Below, in pieces: positions 62,183 to 64,000 of a stretch of 64,000 nucleotides of DNA. The translations under genes and the position numbers were made by a program. The notes beneath the pieces are model-generated. The model saw only the letters and a program-made list of their open reading frames with translations, searched no databases and was not told the DNA's origin. Within the stretch, counting starts at the first letter, position 1. Every line of letters starts with the position of its first letter. The stretch comes from Abelmoschus esculentus. Taxonomy: Eukaryota; Streptophyta; Magnoliopsida; Malvales; Malvaceae. The stretch lies in assembly GCA_035048815.1 (NCBI GenBank), contig JAUCBN010000017.1, positions 9,854,936-9,918,935 of the forward strand, read 5' to 3'.

Positions 62183-62842
62183 AAATTTCAAAACGAGGCA
62201 TTAAGAGATTCATATAAGCTCAAGAACACTTCTCACACTAGAAGAAAGTATAAGGAAGCTAATGGACCAACTCACTTTGCTAAAGGAATCTCGAATTAGC
62301 TTATTTCACCATCAAACTTTAGCTAAAGTGTTTCAGTTAGATAGCTTAGCTAACTCTCAACTCGATTAGCTCATCTCAACTCTAGCTACCACTCCCGGCT
62401 TAACACCCGAAGGTCGCCAACCCTTCACCAAGTATCATGTCCGTCCATTATCCACATTTTGCACCAAGATAATGGAGAGAAAGCAAGTGGGCGCCAAAAC
62501 AAAGAGATAACACTTTTCATTGGATAGATTCATGATGGTCCACTTGTTTTCCATTTTCGAGCAGGATACAAGAAGAACTAGGTTTCTTTGTCTGCATGAA
62601 AGTTGATCCCCTATCTCTTATCTTTCCAATGCATGTTGAATCGCATCAATCCGATATCGGAAGCTCGAGATATGACAAAATTACTAAAGACTGTGCAGGA
62701 TAAAATTTTAACGAAAAGTTCCAACAACTCTTGGAAGGAGACACCATTCAACCGAACGGTTAAGGAGGGAGACACCACCAATTAAACAGACACCAAGGCC
62801 ACTCTTCGGCCAACTTTTCAAAGGGAAATGTCCCTTGGGCAC
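62183..62842 (+). mobile_element. Middle piece of the 1.7-kb LTR family, plus strand
   Basis: Matches 54427-55015 in the same orientation (TTCAAAACGAGG, then GATTCATGATGGTCCACTTG, then ACTGTGCAGG) and the reverse complement of 44280-44640. Ends in AAATGTCCCTTGGGCAC, where it meets the next piece. Confidence 0.75.
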
Positions 62843-64000
62843 TGATATGCTCCAACTCTCCAAAGATGCTTGTAGAGAGAAGCTTTGATTGCCCGGACCT
62901 TAGAATGCAAGAAAGCCTTGTATTGTTTCATGAACAAAAGAATGTTAAAGGATGCTGAAAATAAGATAAGGATGATTTAAGAAGAAGTTATGGTGTGGGG
63001 TATTGTTTAGATGAAAAGGAAGTTGTCTTGGTGAAGGGAATGCGTGGGGGATGTTGATGGTTGATTAAGGAAGAAAATGGAGGTGTTTAAGTGAAGTAAA
63101 TGATATAGAAGGATATGTTAAGGGCTGGTGAAGAATGGTGGACGAAAATGGAATGTGGATGGTGATTATGTGATGATGGAATGATAGTATTCAAAGGGGA
63201 AAAGGTTGAACTTATGTTATAGGAACATAAACCAAATCTAGTTGCAACTCTGAGGGTGGTAGATACACTTAGACTTCCTGGAAATGTAATTCCAGAAATC
63301 TAAAGTATAAAGGATGGAGGGTGACGCCACAAAACAAAGAGATGATTTGATAAGTCGATAAAGTTCTTAAAAGAACAAGAACGAGAGATTAACTCACAAA
63401 ATAAATAATCTGATTCAAAGTTGTGTGTTCAAATGCTAAAATGGCTACATATTTATATGAAATGAAAGGGTGTGGCCAAGGGACATTCCCCTTTGAAAAG
63501 GTGGATGAATAGTGGCCTTGGTGTTTGCTCAATTGGTGGTGTCTCCCTCCTTAACCGTTCGGGTTGAATGGTGTCTCCTTCCAAAAATTGTTGTAACTTT
63601 TCGGTTCAAAATTCCAGCTTGCACAGTCTTCAGTAAATTGGACATATCTCAAGTTCCCAATATCAGATTGATGCAATTCGACATGCGTTGGAAATATAAG
63701 AGATAGGGTAACAACTTTTATGAAGACACCGAAACCCAATTCTACTTGTATATTACTCGAAATTGGCAAACAAGTGGACCATCATGAATCTGCCCAATGA
63801 AGAGTGTTATCTCTTTGTTTTGGCGCCGAAACATGTTTCCCTCCATGGTTGGTCGGTTGTGTCTCTTAGGGACAAACATTTCCTTCCATGGTTGAGATGA
63901 AGGTTGTAGGGTGAGCTAAGATAAGCTTGATGAACTAAGGCTGAGCTGGGTTGAGCTGATCTAGCTAGATGATTTAGCTAGCTGAAAGTTTACCATCTTT
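62843..64000 (-). mobile_element. 1.7-kb LTR family, minus strand, running off the window
   Basis: TGATATGCTCCAACTCTCC at 62843 is the LTR end, and the next 1.16 kb match 43693-44790 closely, including the AGCTAGCTGAAAGTT stretch at the edge. The copy at 43693 lacks about 40 bp seen here near 63000-63045. Frames at 63512-63706 and 63551-63769 are shared with the other copy but lack support as genes. Confidence 0.8.

Overview
This window is a stretch of flowering-plant heterochromatin. I find no intact host protein gene, rRNA, tRNA gene or CRISPR array. The plant assignment rests on three things: an L1-type LINE whose ORF2 carries a zinc-binding reverse-transcriptase-associated domain and an RNase H domain; an Athila-like Ty3/gypsy element with a tRNA-Asp type primer-binding site and an env-like ORF; and long LTRs with a tRNA-Arg type primer-binding site of the Tat/Ogre kind. 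The species cannot be told from the sequence alone.

Layout. 1-3415 is a 33-bp satellite. 3416-6004 is a long minus-strand LTR, followed by 2.6 kb of internal-looking sequence that includes a small diverged cluster of the same 33-bp repeat (6505-6862) and several polypyrimidine tracts. 8638-10909 is a 5'-truncated LINE. 10910-25224 is an AT-rich satellite of about 170 bp per monomer, arranged mainly as a three-monomer higher-order repeat of about 511 bp. 25225-29639 holds a second copy of the minus-strand LTR with its primer-binding site. 29640-31452 is a second LINE fragment in the opposite orientation, and 31453-41190 is the 170-bp satellite again, inverted relative to the first array.

From 41421 to 62017 the 33-bp satellite returns, inverted relative to 1-3415, and is broken by insertions: an unidentified 555-bp piece (42641-43195), a minus-strand LTR of 1.7 kb with a scrap of coding sequence (43693-45733), an Athila-like plus-strand element (45734-53526) that itself contains a smaller nested LTR element, and a nearly complete solo LTR (53987-55649). 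62018-64000 is a mosaic of three pieces of that same 1.7-kb LTR family in alternating orientation.

How it works together. Everything recognisable is satellite or decayed retrotransposon. Coding remnants carry in-frame stops, several of which fit C-to-T decay of methylated sites. Long open frames in the 33-bp arrays arise because the unit is a multiple of three and nearly free of stops; they are not genes. The most interesting points are the trimeric 170-bp satellite in two inverted blocks, the diverged 33-bp cluster inside what may be the 3' part of a Tat/Ogre-like element (a possible source of the satellite), and the rearranged retroelements around them. I found no evidence for a new protein-based system.
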